NCBI GenBank assembly: GCA_018648265.1 | Contig: JABGRN010000005.1 | Location: 26,352 to 90,351 of the forward strand | Direction of reading: 5' to 3' | Source: Prolixibacteraceae bacterium | GTDB lineage: Bacteria; Bacteroidota; Bacteroidia; Bacteroidales; Prolixibacteraceae | Length of the DNA: 64,000 nt | In this document: positions 28,101 to 37,504 of the stretch, piece after piece | Layout: every line of letters starts with the position of its first letter | How positions within the stretch are numbered: the first letter of the stretch is position 1 | Notes under the pieces: model-generated | What the model saw: the letters and a program-made list of their open reading frames with translations, nothing else | Databases searched by the model: none | What the model was told of the DNA's origin: nothing | Translations under genes and position numbers: made by a program

Positions 28101-28803
28101 TTTACTTGCCCGGTCGGAACGCGAATCGGCATGGCGCGAAATGGCAAAACAAATTGCCCACGAGATAAAAAACCCCCTTACCCCGATGAAACTAAATATT
28201 CAATATTTGCAAAGGGCAAAATTGGAAGGAAAAGAATATAATAAATATATTAAACGAGTAACTGCAACATTAATCGAACAAATCGACAACCTGTCGGATA
28301 TTGCTACCGAATTCTCGAATTTTGCCAAAATACCGACAGCACGAAACCAGGTATTTAATTTAGCTTCTCAGGTGCAAAAGTTAATCGATTTGTTTGAAAC
28401 ACACGACCGTGCCGAAATTATTTTTGATGTAAACAGTTTTGAAAATATTGAAGTAAATGCCGACCGCGAGCAATTATCGCGGGCAATTATTAACCTTATA
28501 AAAAATGGGATACAGGCAATTCCCGAAAATGAAATCGGAATAATAAAGATTACCTTAAACCGTCGCGAACACATGGCCGTAATTGCAGTATCCGATAATG
28601 GAACAGGAATTCCTGTTGAACTTCGCGATAAGCTTTTTAGTCCTAGTTTTACCACAAAAACCAGCGGAATGGGGCTTGGCTTGGCCATTGTAAAAAACAT
28701 AGTTGAAAATTTTTCAGGGAAAATTTGGTTTGAGACTGAACTGGGAAAAGGCTCAATTTTTTTCCTCGAAATACCAGTTTACATTGAAACTGAAATTCAA
28801 TAA
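25126..28803 (+). CDS. Very large NtrY-like sensor histidine kinase
   Basis: This 1225-residue membrane kinase has an N-terminal TM (about 9-28), an extracytoplasmic segment (about 30-210) and a block of about eight TM helices (about 213-475). A second extracytoplasmic segment follows (about 480-700), then two TM helices near 705-770, a Cache-like segment (about 780-915), another TM (about 925-950) and HAMP (about 950-1000). HisKA has His1012 in AKQIAHEIKNPLTPMKLNIQYL. HATPase has NLIKNGIQAI, DNGTGI and SGMGLGLAIVKNIVE. The HEIKNPLTPMK type of H-box is that of NtrY kinases. No response regulator is encoded nearby, so it is an orphan here. The signal is unknown. Confidence 0.92.
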   Translation: MFLKFNKYSYLVLAICFFVAAAIIENYLLKEHPENHLIEEIQEKLIANEKELLFHLEKIAELISSNDFDGDFNSYLNENNLLLEENGTGFLVFKSGDLQYWSDRSISFFHTIGEMGDANGLIQLPNGYYLAHTFTKNEFDIVGLLLIKNSYQYENKYLKNSYFKNLKIPDEFELSDLKLDSAYPIINTDGDFLFSIIPGGLYLCTTKQLYMPGIIYLLGLLVLLLYFRREFVESGAAFFLKLFSLGTALFIVYWLHLIFQVPKVFFHLRFFSPEFFALSNWLPSLGDFFLLTLFFFFWLYNFGVDVNIQKLHEDSKLNRKTIAGLLLLFSASLFLFTNFFIEQLIYNSTISFSLNKIIEISVQSALGIFSVGLFLFANLFFNIKIIEKSRNDLKLIELAGLILVIVIFLMGTQFISIGRITLIPLSFFIVATILASLLSKNYLHKFTLSYLIIFVSVASVYSLAVFYQTTSAKEREIQKLMAVTLLADNDPAAEVFLAEIQQRIIVDSTIPNLLIEEEGLKEYLIQTYYSSYFRKYEVDIYVCNGTDSLYIEMEERMAHCFPFFEEMIEAQGEQIPGTNFYFMDNMNGRISYTGKLHYPHAFESSGVSVFIELNSDLLFEGIGFPELLIDKSISQPENYNKFDYAKYYGGELTDKQGEYNYNFHVDSYIFSDEEYVYNKWDGLEHLIYHTRNDNYVIVSRDVFTIIDYLISFPYLFVFYFLSVLVLLFIGNQNIRNRRIMFDLKFKIQAAIISIVFISLLLVALATIFYNVNEYKLKHQNDLNEKMKSIAEEIDMRLEDVSEITIELEDWLHRELAKLSNIFRTDINIYGTDGNLIASSRAEIFMRGLVSTRINAQAYYEIFHNFQINYFQPEKIGELSYLSAYRPIINNRGDYLGFINLPYFIKQDNYRQEISTFIVAFINLYVLLFLASIIIAIFIANQITRPLVVIQENLQKMQLGKHNEPIHYSRKDEIGSLVKEYNKKVDELAVSADLLARSERESAWREMAKQIAHEIKNPLTPMKLNIQYLQRAKLEGKEYNKYIKRVTATLIEQIDNLSDIATEFSNFAKIPTARNQVFNLASQVQKLIDLFETHDRAEIIFDVNSFENIEVNADREQLSRAIINLIKNGIQAIPENEIGIIKITLNRREHMAVIAVSDNGTGIPVELRDKLFSPSFTTKTSGMGLGLAIVKNIVENFSGKIWFETELGKGSIFFLEIPVYIETEIQ

Positions 28804-28875
28804 TGTTCGACTTGCACAGATTTCAAAATTCTGTTATCCTTGTACGTTATATTTCTATTATCTTAATCTTCTGCT

Positions 28876-29274
28876 ATGGTCCCACTTTCTTTTATTGAAA
28901 TTTCAGAACGACTTAAAAAAACTGTTTTACCGGAAATAGACCTGGTAATTGGAATTGGCACAGGAGGGGTTCCTGCGGCTACATTTGTTGCATTTCATTT
29001 AAATGCCGAGTTGAAAGTAATGGTTTTAAATTACCGCGACGAGCAAAATAACCCTCGATACGATTCACCCAAAATAATACAAAAAGCGGATTGGGATTTG
29101 GATGGGAAAAAAATTCTGCTTGTCGATGATGTCTCGGTTTCAGGGAAAACGATGAATGCTGCGCTGGAACAATTAAAAGGGCAAAACGTAAAAACAATGG
29201 CAATGAAAGGGAAAGCCGATTTTGTGCTTTTCCCCGAAATTAAAGATTGTGTAAAATGGCCGTGGAAACCTTGA
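28876..29274 (+). CDS. Type I phosphoribosyltransferase domain protein
   Basis: This 132-residue cytoplasmic protein has a PRTase fold. The PRPP-binding loop is ILLVDDVSVSGKTMNAAL (about 88-105), and the PPi loop region is GIGTGGVPAA (about 26-35). The C-terminus FPEIKDCVKWPWKP resembles that of xanthine/hypoxanthine PRTase-like proteins, but the hood region is too short to name a base specificity. It follows the large kinase gene by 72 bases on the same strand. An alternative is a regulatory PRTase without salvage activity. Confidence 0.85.
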   Translation: MVPLSFIEISERLKKTVLPEIDLVIGIGTGGVPAATFVAFHLNAELKVMVLNYRDEQNNPRYDSPKIIQKADWDLDGKKILLVDDVSVSGKTMNAALEQLKGQNVKTMAMKGKADFVLFPEIKDCVKWPWKP

Positions 29275-29280
29275 GGAGTT

Positions 29281-29331
29281 TCGGGTTCAAAGTTTAGAGT
29301 TCAAAGTTTAGAGTTCAAAGTTTCGGGTTTA
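29281..29331. repeat. Short direct repeats of GTTCAAAGTTT
   Basis: The word GTTCAAAGTTT occurs three times with spacers TAGA or CGGG between the phosphoribosyltransferase stop and the lipoprotein start. It has no coding or obvious promoter content and may be a decayed dispersed repeat. Confidence 0.5.
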
Positions 29332-29832
29332 ATGATTCAAAGTATGGCGCAAAAAACGAAGTTGGTTACAAAACTGCTTATAATTTTCGGTTTGGTAGTT
29401 TTTGTTGTATCGTGTTTGACTCCGGCAACAAAGGAATCGTATTTGGGAAAATTTGAAAATTTTGTTGAAAGGGTTGAGCAAAATCATAAAAGCTACAATA
29501 AAAAAGATTGGCTTTGGGCCGATTCTCAATTTGAAAAGTACAGCAAAATATGGTATTCTAAATTTAAGGGAGAATATACAATAAAAGATCAGCTAAAAAT
29601 AAAAAGCTTAATTCTCGAGTATAATTCTTTAAAAGATGATAAGGATTTTGGTGAAGCTCTTCGTGAACTTTTTAACGACGATGTGAAAGATATTCACGAA
29701 AAAATTGAAGAGTACATCGAAAAAGAAATGGACGAAGATCTCGAAAAACTATTTGAGGGAGCAGAAGAAATTGGCGATTCGGCAGTTAAAGTTTTAGAAG
29801 ATATTATCGATAAAATCGAAAGGAAATTGTAG
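29332..29832 (+). CDS. Small helical lipoprotein (DUF6565-like)
   Basis: This 166-residue protein has a lipoprotein signal (KLLIIFGLVVFVVSC, Cys28) followed by a short acid-rich all-helical domain. The region after Cys (TPATKESYLGKFENFVERV) resembles Bacteroidota lipoproteins annotated DUF6565. The C-terminal half (KIEEYIEKEMDEDLEKLFEG) is predicted to be amphipathic coiled coil. Met5 is an equally possible start. Function is unknown. It is upstream of the HTCS regulator but separated by 79 bases. Confidence 0.75.
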   Translation: MIQSMAQKTKLVTKLLIIFGLVVFVVSCLTPATKESYLGKFENFVERVEQNHKSYNKKDWLWADSQFEKYSKIWYSKFKGEYTIKDQLKIKSLILEYNSLKDDKDFGEALRELFNDDVKDIHEKIEEYIEKEMDEDLEKLFEGAEEIGDSAVKVLEDIIDKIERKL

Positions 29833-29911
29833 GATTTATTTTATTCCATTTGGTTTAATCTAAAAACCACCATTGATTTAAATTTCCTATTTTTACGGTG
29901 AAGCAAAAAAA

Positions 29912-32900
29912 ATGGGGAGATTTTCAAAGTACATATTTTTATTTCAATTTACTTTTATTTCATTTTGCCTGTTTGGGCAAAATGAAACTATGCTTAAACA
30001 TTTTTTAACCGTCGAAGAAGGGCTTTCGCATAACGAAGTTACTTCTATTGTTCAGGACAAAGATGGTTTTATCTGGATTGGTACACGCGGTGGTTTAAAT
30101 CGATACGATGGCTACGGGTTTAAAGTGTTTAACCAAATTCCGGGTGACTCAAACAGTTTAGTAAATCCTTCAATCGAAAAATTATTTATTGATAAGAAAG
30201 GAAATATCTGGATTGGAACAAAGTCGGGAGGTGTTAGTAAATACAATCCACTAACCGGTGTTTTCAAAAATATTGAAATTAATTACAAGAAAACCAGCGA
30301 AATATTACCCGATAATCGAATTCTGTCGTTTCACGAAGACCAAAAAGGAAGGATTTGGTTTGGAACCTGGGAGGGTGGTCTTAGTATTTATGATGAAGAA
30401 AATAATACTTCGCAGAAAATTCTGGATATAACTTTGATAAATACGATAACAGAAACCTCATCGGGAAAGATATGGGTGGGGGCAAATAGCGGATTGTATG
30501 AATATATTGAAGAAGAAAATAGATTTGAGAATCAGACGGATGGTTCTTGTCAGGAGATTGTTTACGACGATAAAAGAAATGTAATTTGGTTGGTTGGTGG
30601 AGGTGACTTTGGATTACGAAAATTCGATTTGAGAAACTATAAAGTTAGGCAGTATCAAATAAATGATTCAACTTCAGCAAATGCTTATCATACATACGAA
30701 TCGATTCTTATTGACAAACAAGATCGAATTTGGGTAGGAACGTGGGGAACTGGATTTTATCTATTCAACCCGGAAACGGAAAAATTTAACCGATACCTAA
30801 TTTATCCTGAAAACAGGCAAACACTAAACAAAGATTACGACGCTGTATTAGATATTTTTCAGGATCACGATAAGAATATTTGGGTGGGTACAAACGGCGG
30901 AGGAGTTTGTGTATTAACTCCCAAACTTAAATTCAATTCAGTAGGTTTTCATCCCGAACCAGGAAAAGGTTTGCCAAACACACGCTTAATGTCGGTACTC
31001 GAAGACAGATCTGGTAATTTGTGGCTGGGTACAATCGGGAGTGGTTTGTTTTGGTCGCCCGACCGTGAAAATTTTTATAAGGTTGAAAATCAATTTGTAC
31101 ACGAGTCACGGTTTTTTACCATAAAATATATTTATCAGGATATTGAAAATAATGTTTGGGTTGGAACAAACAGCGGCACATTTTTTATCGAATTTAGTAA
31201 TGGTGTACCACAAATGGTTCGGCTTCAATCAAGATTTCCAATTCAGAATTTTGGCAGCCAGGTAGTTTCGTTTATCGACGATGAAAATTTACTCTTTTTA
31301 GGAACACTTTCGAGGGGCCTTTTTCTAATAGACAAGAAAAATGACTACAAATTTGTAAAACGTTTAATCAAGCAAAATATAGAATCGGGAGATTTACGAA
31401 GCGACCGGATAAGTTATTTATTAAAAGACTCAAAAGAACGTATTTGGATTGGTACGTACAACGGGCTACATATTTTTAATAATGTTGATACCACAATTCA
31501 GGTAGCCGAGAACTTTTTTAATATTACCGGAGAATTTACAGGGAATATAATTACCTGCATAGCTGAAGACCAAAAAGGGAATATTTGGATTGGCACGCCT
31601 AACGGTTTAAATAGATTGGTGACAACGGGAGAAAATAATTTTGAAGTTGATTATTTTACTGAAAAAGACGGACTTGCCAGTAATTTTATAAAAGGTATCT
31701 CGTATGATTTAAATGGAAATATTTGGATGAGTACAAATGCAGGTATTTCAAAATTTCTCGCTAAAGAAAATTTGTTTGTTAATTTCGATGAAAACGATGG
31801 AGTAAAAGGGAGAAACTTTACTGAAGCATCAGTTTGCAAGAATAGTAAAGGAGAGATTTTTTTTGGAGGTAATTTTGGTTTAACTTACTTTCTACCCGAC
31901 AAAATTAAAGAAAAACCTCCCGCATCGAAACCTGTTTTTACAGGATTAAGTATATTAAACCGACCCATTGAAACCGCCCAAAAATTAGGTTCCAAAACAA
32001 TTCTGACAAAATCAATAACAGATACAAAAGAGATTGAGCTTTCTTTTCGCCAGAATAATTTTGAAATTGAATTTTCAGCTTTGGATTTTCAGTCGATGGG
32101 TGGAAATAAATATAAATATTTTCTCGAAAACCACGACGAGAAATGGAACTTTATCGGACATCGGCACTTCATAAATTTCAACAACTTAAAACCTGGAGAA
32201 TATCTTCTAAAAGTAAAAAGCTCGAATAGCCACAATGTTTGGAACGAAAATCCGGCTGAATTAATAATTCGAATTAAACCACCATTTTGGCAAACCTGGT
32301 ACGCGCTTGTTTTTTATATTTTAGCTGTTGTTGGAATCGTTTCAATTATTCGCTGGAATGCAGTTAAACAAGTTCGTTTGGCAAACAGCCTCGAAATGGA
32401 GAAAATGCAACACAGTCAAGACCAAAAGCTAAGCGAGTTAAAATTTCAGTTTTTCACCAATATTTCACACGAATTTAGAACCCCGCTAACATTAATTTTA
32501 GCACCGTTAAAAGATTTAATTGAAGGTCGCAAAAAACAACAAATACCTGTTGAAGCACAACATAAAATTCAGTTGATTCAGAAGAATTCACTTCGTTTAA
32601 TGCGTTTGGTAAACCAGTTGCTCGACTTTCGAAAAGTAGAAACAGGAAATGAAAAACTGCTTGCCCGTTTAAACAACATCGAAGAATTTGTAAACGAAGT
32701 TTGCCATCCCTTTAGCGAACTGGCACAAATAAACGAAATTAGGTTTAAGATTCATGCTTCAATAAAAGCAAAAAATATTTGGTTCGATCAGTATAAACTT
32801 GAAATTGTTTTGAATAACCTCATTTCAAATGCTTTTAAATTTACGAAAGAGAACGGCAAAATTGAAGTTGCTCTTTACGAAGAAGAAGATGTGGTTTTGT

Positions 32901-33985
32901 TAAGCGTTTCAGACAATGGTTGCGGCATCGCTCAAACCGAGCTTAAATATATTTTTGATAGGTTTTACAGGGTTGACAAGGGTGATGGAGAAGGAAGTTC
33001 GGGAATCGGTTTGGCACTTGTTAAACGTTTTGTCGAAATGCACAAAGGAACCATTTCTGTGTCGAGCCAACCAGACATTCACACCGAATTTATTATTTCG
33101 TTACCAAAAGGAACTTCGCATTTAGAAGAGAACGAAATGATTCGATCAACAGAAACTACATCTAATTTTGTAACCACTGAGACGATGCTCCCTGGTTTTT
33201 TCCCAAGCCGTGAAAAAATAAAAGATAAAGCAAGTGAGTGTATTTTGATTGTTGAGGATAATCGTGAAATAAACGAATACCTGACAAGTTTATTGGAACC
33301 TTTGTATTGTGTAGAAACTGCTTTCGACGGGATGGAAGGTTATAATAAAGTAATTGAACGAAAACCCGATTTAATAATTTCGGATGTAATGATGCCAAAA
33401 GTTGATGGTTTTGAATTGTGCCGTAGAATTAAAGACAATGAAGAAACATCAACACTCCCAATTATCTTATTAACAGCTAAAAATGCCAATCAGTTTAAAT
33501 TACTTGGAGCGCAGTCTGGTGCCGATGAATACATATCAAAACCCTTCGATCCCAATTATTTACTTCAAAAAATCAGAAGCCTGCTCGATATCCGGGCAAT
33601 GCTAAAAAAGCAGTTTGGTAAATCGGTACGGTTGGAACCTTCTGATATTGAGATTACATCGTCGGAAGAAATTTTTATTAAAAAAACTATTTCAATAATC
33701 GAAGAAAATCTTCAGGTTTCCGGTTTTTCATCCGAGGTTTTAGCTTCAAACCTAAATATGAGCAACTCTTCGTTATATCGTAAATTGAAAGCCCTAACAA
33801 ATTCGTCAACGGCAGAATTTATCCGATCAATTAGGATTAAAAGAGCAGGTCAAATGCTTGCAAACAAAGAATTAACTATTACCGAAATTGCATACGATGT
33901 TGGCTTTAACGACGTTAAACATTTCCGCACTGTATTCCAGAAATATTTTGGCTGTTCGCCTTCTGAATACCGCGATAAATTATAA
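29912..33985 (+). CDS. HTCS: hybrid two-component regulator of the polysaccharide locus
   Basis: This 1357-residue one-protein sensor-regulator spans the inner membrane. A signal peptide (about 1-23) is followed by a periplasmic two-blade-type propeller made of reg_prop repeats (about 30-690, many GNIWIGT-type motifs) and a Y_Y_Y domain (about 700-785). One TM follows (about 797-815), then HisKA with His853 (NISHEFRTPLTLILAPL), HATPase (about 965-1085, SSGIGLALVKRF), REC with Asp1158 (IISDVMMPKVDGFELC) and a C-terminal AraC HTH (about 1255-1357). In this family the periplasmic part binds an oligosaccharide released from the target polysaccharide and the AraC domain activates the adjacent susC. 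All catalytic residues are present. It sits 387 bases upstream of susC and is almost certainly its activator. Confidence 0.97.
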   Translation: MGRFSKYIFLFQFTFISFCLFGQNETMLKHFLTVEEGLSHNEVTSIVQDKDGFIWIGTRGGLNRYDGYGFKVFNQIPGDSNSLVNPSIEKLFIDKKGNIWIGTKSGGVSKYNPLTGVFKNIEINYKKTSEILPDNRILSFHEDQKGRIWFGTWEGGLSIYDEENNTSQKILDITLINTITETSSGKIWVGANSGLYEYIEEENRFENQTDGSCQEIVYDDKRNVIWLVGGGDFGLRKFDLRNYKVRQYQINDSTSANAYHTYESILIDKQDRIWVGTWGTGFYLFNPETEKFNRYLIYPENRQTLNKDYDAVLDIFQDHDKNIWVGTNGGGVCVLTPKLKFNSVGFHPEPGKGLPNTRLMSVLEDRSGNLWLGTIGSGLFWSPDRENFYKVENQFVHESRFFTIKYIYQDIENNVWVGTNSGTFFIEFSNGVPQMVRLQSRFPIQNFGSQVVSFIDDENLLFLGTLSRGLFLIDKKNDYKFVKRLIKQNIESGDLRSDRISYLLKDSKERIWIGTYNGLHIFNNVDTTIQVAENFFNITGEFTGNIITCIAEDQKGNIWIGTPNGLNRLVTTGENNFEVDYFTEKDGLASNFIKGISYDLNGNIWMSTNAGISKFLAKENLFVNFDENDGVKGRNFTEASVCKNSKGEIFFGGNFGLTYFLPDKIKEKPPASKPVFTGLSILNRPIETAQKLGSKTILTKSITDTKEIELSFRQNNFEIEFSALDFQSMGGNKYKYFLENHDEKWNFIGHRHFINFNNLKPGEYLLKVKSSNSHNVWNENPAELIIRIKPPFWQTWYALVFYILAVVGIVSIIRWNAVKQVRLANSLEMEKMQHSQDQKLSELKFQFFTNISHEFRTPLTLILAPLKDLIEGRKKQQIPVEAQHKIQLIQKNSLRLMRLVNQLLDFRKVETGNEKLLARLNNIEEFVNEVCHPFSELAQINEIRFKIHASIKAKNIWFDQYKLEIVLNNLISNAFKFTKENGKIEVALYEEEDVVLLSVSDNGCGIAQTELKYIFDRFYRVDKGDGEGSSGIGLALVKRFVEMHKGTISVSSQPDIHTEFIISLPKGTSHLEENEMIRSTETTSNFVTTETMLPGFFPSREKIKDKASECILIVEDNREINEYLTSLLEPLYCVETAFDGMEGYNKVIERKPDLIISDVMMPKVDGFELCRRIKDNEETSTLPIILLTAKNANQFKLLGAQSGADEYISKPFDPNYLLQKIRSLLDIRAMLKKQFGKSVRLEPSDIEITSSEEIFIKKTISIIEENLQVSGFSSEVLASNLNMSNSSLYRKLKALTNSSTAEFIRSIRIKRAGQMLANKELTITEIAYDVGFNDVKHFRTVFQKYFGCSPSEYRDKL

Positions 33986-34015
33986 TTTGATTTTTTAATA
34001 AATAATTATCCTTTG

Positions 34016-34035
34016 CCGTCAGTTTCAACTGACGG
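34016..34035 (+). terminator. Perfect 9-bp hairpin downstream of the HTCS gene
   Basis: CCGTCAGTT pairs with AACTGACGG around a two-base loop, 31 bases after the HTCS stop codon. No T-run follows, so it is either a weak or Rho-assisted terminator or a regulatory palindrome of the susC upstream region. Confidence 0.45.
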
Positions 34036-34235
34036 TTGAGAATATTAGAAGCTGCAACCATTAAAGTGACAGGTATTTAAATCAATCTTTGACCCATTTA
34101 CCCCCTTATTGTGAAAAATCCTTAAAGTGTCGAATGAAACATCCCTCACCCATTCTTTCACAAATTGACAACTATTGTTCTTTAAGATATTGTCGAAATT
34201 TACACTGAAACTGAACTAAGACAAAGTCTGAACTT

Positions 34236-34346
34236 ATGACTCAAGGAAAATCTTTCTTTAAACGCATATTTACTTTCCGAACAATTAACTTCCTTTTGTA
34301 CATTTTACTCATAGCAATTATTGTAATCCTATTTATATACCTATAA
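34236..34346 (+). CDS. Candidate 36-residue single-span membrane peptide upstream of susC
   Basis: This short frame lies in the 387-base gap between the HTCS and susC. It encodes a basic N-terminus (MTQGKSFFKRIFTFRTINF) followed by a continuous hydrophobic helix (LLYILLIAIIVILFIYL) to the stop. The stop is 26 bases before the susC start. Composition is typical of bacterial small membrane proteins, but there is no strong ribosome-binding site and chance cannot be excluded. The rest of the gap (33986-34235) holds the hairpin at 34016 and otherwise nothing recognisable. It should contain the HTCS binding site. Confidence 0.35.
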   Translation: MTQGKSFFKRIFTFRTINFLLYILLIAIIVILFIYL

Positions 34347-34372
34347 TTATATTATTAACTAAGTGAAATCTT

Positions 34373-37300
34373 ATGAAAAAATCACATCAAATTTTTTTAC
34401 GAAAACTGAGCCTTTTGATTGCGGCCATTTTTATGGTTACCGCAGTTTGGGCACAGGAAAAAACTATCACTGGTGCTGTTACCGATGAAAGTGGGCAACC
34501 GCTGCCGGGAGTAACCGTGATTATTGAAGGTACTGTTACGGGAGCCGTCACAAATATCGATGGTAACTACTCGTTGTCAGTGCCGGCAGATGCAGCAAAT
34601 TTGGCCTTTTCATTTGTGGGAATGAAGACTGTTATCGTCCCAATTGAAAATAAAACGGTTATTGATTTGGTAATGGAAGCTGAAACCATTGGGCTTGAAG
34701 AGATTGTGACGGTAGGTTATGGAACACAAAAGAAAGTAAACCTAACCGGTTCTGTAACCTCAGTTCAGGCCGAGGATTTGGTAAAAGCACCAGTTGCTAA
34801 TGTCTCAGAAATTCTGAATGGTCGTTCTCCTGGTCTTTTTACAAAAACACCCGATGCAGTTCCCGGTGCCGATGGAACAACTTTAAGTATTCGTGGATTT
34901 GGTTCGCCGCTTGTATTGGTTGACGGAATTGAAATGTCATTTAACCGTTTAGACCCGAACGACATTGAATCAATTTCGGTTTTGAAAGATGCAGCAGCAG
35001 CAATTTACGGTTCGCGTGCTGGTAACGGTGTTATTCTTGTAACTACAAAACGTGGTAAAACAGGTAAACCAACAATTAATTATCATGGAAATGTAAGTTT
35101 TCAACAACCAACGCGACTTCCGCAATGGGTAGATTCATGGGAATTTGCCGAATTAATGCGCGAAGGTGAATTTAATCGTGAACTTCCTTATACCTGGACC
35201 GAAGATGATATTCAGAAGTTTAAAGATGGCACAGATCCAAATTATCCAAATCAGGATTGGTATGGAGCTTTGTTTGTCGAGTGGGCACAAATGCAGCAAC
35301 ATAACATGACTATGCGGGGTGGTTCCGAAAAAGTAAAATATTTCATGTCGTTGGGAATGCAGGATCAGGCGAGTTTATTTGCTTCAGGCGACTGGGATTT
35401 TAAACGTTACAATGCACGTGCAAATGTAGATGCTCAAATTACAGATGATTTATCAATCCAATTCGATATGTCGTACCGGATGGAAATTCGTGATGAACCA
35501 ACTGCCGATTTAGGGGGAACATGGACTGACTTACGTACAGCTCAGCCAGTTTGGCCTGCTGAATTACCAGATCCCCAATACGGAGCTTATTCAGGTTTTA
35601 GTCAGCGAAGTCCTTTGGCTCAAATGACACAGGATATCTCAGGTTCTCGTTACGATGAAAGACAATATTTTGATGGAAAAATCAGCATAAAATACGAGGC
35701 TCCTTGGGTTGAAGGATTATCTGCAACAGGAGCTTTTAGCTACAGGACTTACAATGAATACCAAAAAGTGTTGAATCGTCCGTTCGATGTAATGAGCTAT
35801 GATAACGATACTCAAATTTATTCATACAAAGGTACAAATGGTAATAATACGCTGGACGAACGTTTTAGAAAATATCAAAAACTATATCCTTCGGTTCGTA
35901 TCGATTTCAATCGTACTTTTGGCGATCATGCTGTTAATGCCTTTTTATTAGGTGAAACTATTGATACAGATTATTTGCAGATTCAAGCCGGAAGGCGGGA
36001 TCTCTTATCAATGGATATTCCTTATTTATTCGCAGGATCATCCGAAAATATTACTAATAATGGTACTGCCAGTGAAACAGGACGTGCTTCGTTGGTTGGT
36101 CGTGCAAATTATGCATTCAAAGGAAAATATTTATTAGAAGGTACTTTCCGTTATGATGCTTCTCATAAATTTCCGGAAGATGGACAATGGGGATTTTTCC
36201 CAAGTGTTTCATTAGGATGGCGTATTTCTGAAGAAACTTTTATGGAAGATGCAACATGGTTAGATAATTTAAAGTTGCGCGCTTCTTTTAGTCAGGCTGG
36301 ATACGACCAGGGAGTAGATCCTTTTAAATATTTAACTGGCTATGAAATCCGGACCGGAACAACAACAAAATATCAATTGGGAAATGCCTTGGAACGTATT
36401 ATTACAACAACAGGGTTGCCCAATCTTGTAATTACCTGGGAGCAAATGACTTCGTATAACGTTGGTGTAGATGGAATTTTGTGGGAAGGTTTGTTAGGAT
36501 TTGAATTAGATGTTTTCTATCGTATGCGAGAAGGTATTTTTGGAACACCAATTGAGTCGTACCCTTCAACTTTTGGAGCATCACTTCCACAAGTTAATAT
36601 TAACTCTCGCGACGACCGCGGATTTGAATTAACATTAACACATCACAACAAAATTGGAAATGTAACTTATTCTGTTTCACCAAATATTGCTTTGGCTCGT
36701 GAGAAATATGTAGAGCTTCAGGAAGATATTGATTTGGAAGATATTGACGATGTTAGAATAAATCAAAAAGAAGGACAGTGGACAAACCGTTGGATTGGAT
36801 ATGTATCTGATGGAATGTTTATGAGTCAGGCTCAAATCGATAGTCATCCAGTTGATCAGGATCAGAATGGAAATACCTCTCTTCGACCGGGGGATATTAT
36901 TTATAAAGACATTAGTGGTGCTGATGGAGAACCCGATGGAATTATTGATTGGCGCGACCAGGATGAAGTGGGTTATGGAACTTTCCCTGATTTATATTAT
37001 GGAATGGATGTAAATGTGAAGTGGAAAAGTTTTAGCGTCACAGCACTTTTTCAGGGAGCTGGGATGTTTAATATGAACCCAAGCAATGCAATGAAATTTT
37101 CATTCTCTAACTGGACAACTCCTTTGGATTATCATTACGATTACCGCGCTATTTTAAGCGAAGACCGAAGTACGGTTACTAATCCGGAATCAGCTAAGCT
37201 TCCACCGATTGATGGCTCGGGTGCAGGATTTACAGCAAATAACCAAAAAACTTCAGATTTCTATCTTCAGGATAATACCTATTTGAGGTTAAAAACTTTA

Positions 37301-37492
37301 AACCTCAGTTATAACTTACCAAAGAAAATTATAAGTTCTGCTGGATTTCAGGGTGTTCAGGTATATCTTGCAGGTACCAACTTGCTCACATTTAGTGGAC
37401 TGGGTATTTTCAATGATTCTTTCGACCCGGAAGGTGGTTATAACTACCCTCCTGTAAAAACTATCACTTTAGGTGTAAACATCACATTGTAA
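34373..37492 (+). CDS. SusC/RagA-family TonB-dependent outer membrane transporter
   Basis: This 1039-residue outer membrane transporter imports oligosaccharides with its SusD lid, powered by TonB. A signal peptide (about 1-27, ending AVWAQ) precedes a carboxypeptidase-regulatory-like domain (about 30-110, ITGAVTDESGQPLPGVTVII). A TonB box/plug follows (about 112-235, EEIVTVGYGTQKK, LVLVDGIEM, VLKDAAAAIYGSRAGNGVIL) and then a 22-strand barrel ending in a C-terminal beta strand (GVNITL). It is the first full-length gene of the SusCD pair. The SusD gene starts 12 bases after its stop. Confidence 0.97.
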   Translation: MKKSHQIFLRKLSLLIAAIFMVTAVWAQEKTITGAVTDESGQPLPGVTVIIEGTVTGAVTNIDGNYSLSVPADAANLAFSFVGMKTVIVPIENKTVIDLVMEAETIGLEEIVTVGYGTQKKVNLTGSVTSVQAEDLVKAPVANVSEILNGRSPGLFTKTPDAVPGADGTTLSIRGFGSPLVLVDGIEMSFNRLDPNDIESISVLKDAAAAIYGSRAGNGVILVTTKRGKTGKPTINYHGNVSFQQPTRLPQWVDSWEFAELMREGEFNRELPYTWTEDDIQKFKDGTDPNYPNQDWYGALFVEWAQMQQHNMTMRGGSEKVKYFMSLGMQDQASLFASGDWDFKRYNARANVDAQITDDLSIQFDMSYRMEIRDEPTADLGGTWTDLRTAQPVWPAELPDPQYGAYSGFSQRSPLAQMTQDISGSRYDERQYFDGKISIKYEAPWVEGLSATGAFSYRTYNEYQKVLNRPFDVMSYDNDTQIYSYKGTNGNNTLDERFRKYQKLYPSVRIDFNRTFGDHAVNAFLLGETIDTDYLQIQAGRRDLLSMDIPYLFAGSSENITNNGTASETGRASLVGRANYAFKGKYLLEGTFRYDASHKFPEDGQWGFFPSVSLGWRISEETFMEDATWLDNLKLRASFSQAGYDQGVDPFKYLTGYEIRTGTTTKYQLGNALERIITTTGLPNLVITWEQMTSYNVGVDGILWEGLLGFELDVFYRMREGIFGTPIESYPSTFGASLPQVNINSRDDRGFELTLTHHNKIGNVTYSVSPNIALAREKYVELQEDIDLEDIDDVRINQKEGQWTNRWIGYVSDGMFMSQAQIDSHPVDQDQNGNTSLRPGDIIYKDISGADGEPDGIIDWRDQDEVGYGTFPDLYYGMDVNVKWKSFSVTALFQGAGMFNMNPSNAMKFSFSNWTTPLDYHYDYRAILSEDRSTVTNPESAKLPPIDGSGAGFTANNQKTSDFYLQDNTYLRLKTLNLSYNLPKKIISSAGFQGVQVYLAGTNLLTFSGLGIFNDSFDPEGGYNYPPVKTITLGVNITL

Positions 37493-37504
37493 ACTATAAA
37501 AAAT

